Assembly (NCBI GenBank): GCA_052273845.1
Contig: DAVZHM010000018.1
Location: 1-27,832, forward strand
From: Fimenecus sp052273845
GTDB taxonomy: Bacteria; Bacillota; Clostridia; Oscillospirales; Acutalibacteraceae
Direction: 5' to 3'
DNA: 27,832 nucleotides
Part shown: piece by piece, positions 27,696 through 27,832 of the stretch
Layout of the letters: every line of letters starts with the position of its first letter
Numbering within the stretch: position 1 is the stretch's first letter
The notes under the pieces: generated by a model
Seen by the model: the letters and a program-made list of their open reading frames with translations, nothing else
Databases searched by the model: none
Told to the model about the DNA's origin: nothing
Position numbers and translations under genes: made by a program

Positions 27696-27724
27696 TTGAC
27701 AAACCGCGACAAGGCATATATAAT
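27696..27724 (+). promoter_or_regulatory. Perfect-consensus sigma-A promoter of the tRNA gene
   Basis: TTGACA (27696-27701) and TATAAT (27719-27724) match consensus in all 12 positions, with an ideal 17-base spacer. Such strength is usual for stable-RNA operons. Transcription would start near 27731, about 50 bases before the tRNA. The rest of 27623-27780 shows no gene. Confidence 0.9.
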
Positions 27725-27780
27725 AATCAAGCACTTAAATTGACGGCATGGTTTTGCGCGTGTCTCAAATCCGAATTTGC

Positions 27781-27832
27781 GCTGATAGCTCAGCTGGATA
27801 GAGCATCTGCCTTCTAAGCAGAGGGTCGGGGG
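27781..27832 (+). tRNA. tRNA-Arg (anticodon UCU), 3' part beyond the window
   Basis: The 52 visible bases follow the tRNA pattern: a 7-base 5' acceptor strand GCGCTGA, TA, D stem GCTC/GAGC, anticodon stem TCTGC/GCAGA enclosing the loop CTTCTAA, then a variable region and the start of the T arm (GGGGG). Loop positions 3-5 read TCT, so the tRNA decodes AGA (and probably AGG) as arginine. The window ends before the T loop, so the 3' end and any following tRNAs are not seen. Confidence 0.92.

Noticed and set aside
1..27832. Mobile elements, CRISPR arrays, prophage or integration site
   Set aside because: No transposase, integrase, regular repeat-spacer array or phage structural gene is seen. The tRNA at the right edge could be an attachment site, but its 3' end lies outside the window.

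Overview
The window looks like chromosomal core sequence of a Gram-positive anaerobe of the class Clostridia, probably a gut or fibre-associated Oscillospiraceae/Ruminococcaceae-type bacterium. The evidence is AAGGAG-type ribosome binding sites throughout, frequent TTG and GTG starts, a SCIFF peptide with its radical SAM maturase (a hallmark of Clostridia), a secreted protein ending in a dockerin, and the YtvI, YlmH and CmpB-family genes. No insertion sequence, phage gene or CRISPR array is visible. The species cannot be named from the sequence alone.

Layout. 1-3648 (minus strand) is an L-fucose operon, fucI - rhamnulokinase-type sugar kinase - fucU (cut by the left edge). A divergent AraC-type regulator (3776) probably controls it, and a PLP-dependent Orn/Lys/Arg decarboxylase is translationally coupled to that regulator. 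6112-7706 is the SCIFF ranthipeptide pair: precursor scfA, an intergenic terminator/attenuator, and maturase scfB. The precursor is atypical, with seven cysteines and Gly where the described thioether acceptor Thr lies. Two small membrane proteins of unknown function follow (7893-8499). On the minus strand come a CmpB-family membrane protein, an HD hydrolase and a 1668-residue secreted Ig-like/dockerin protein (9929-14935).

15125-16997 (plus) carries an SGNH hydrolase and prfB, which has no programmed frameshift. 17064-19549 (minus) is hom-lysC of the aspartate pathway. lysC has a strong internal ribosome binding site and ATG that would give a separate regulatory beta subunit, as in Bacillus aspartokinase II. 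19750-24452 (plus) encodes a YtvI/AI-2E-family permease, a CpsB/YwqE-type PHP phosphatase, a membrane zinc-ribbon protein, a polytopic GT-C-like membrane protein and the YbaK aminoacyl-tRNA deacylase. 24505-26014 (minus) holds a YfbR-like HD hydrolase and a ketopantoate-reductase-family protein. 26188-27622 (plus) holds a TVP38/VTT membrane protein overlapping the S4 protein YlmH. The window ends inside a tRNA-Arg(UCU) gene preceded by a perfect-consensus promoter.

How it works together. The fucose genes would convert L-fucose (for example from host mucin glycans) to L-fuculose-1-phosphate; the aldolase is not in the window. hom and lysC make the aspartate-family precursors. The SCIFF pair makes a modified cysteine-rich peptide. 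The remaining genes are housekeeping or envelope functions. No intergenic stretch exceeds 300 bases; the longest are 19550-19749, 14936-15124 and 7707-7892.
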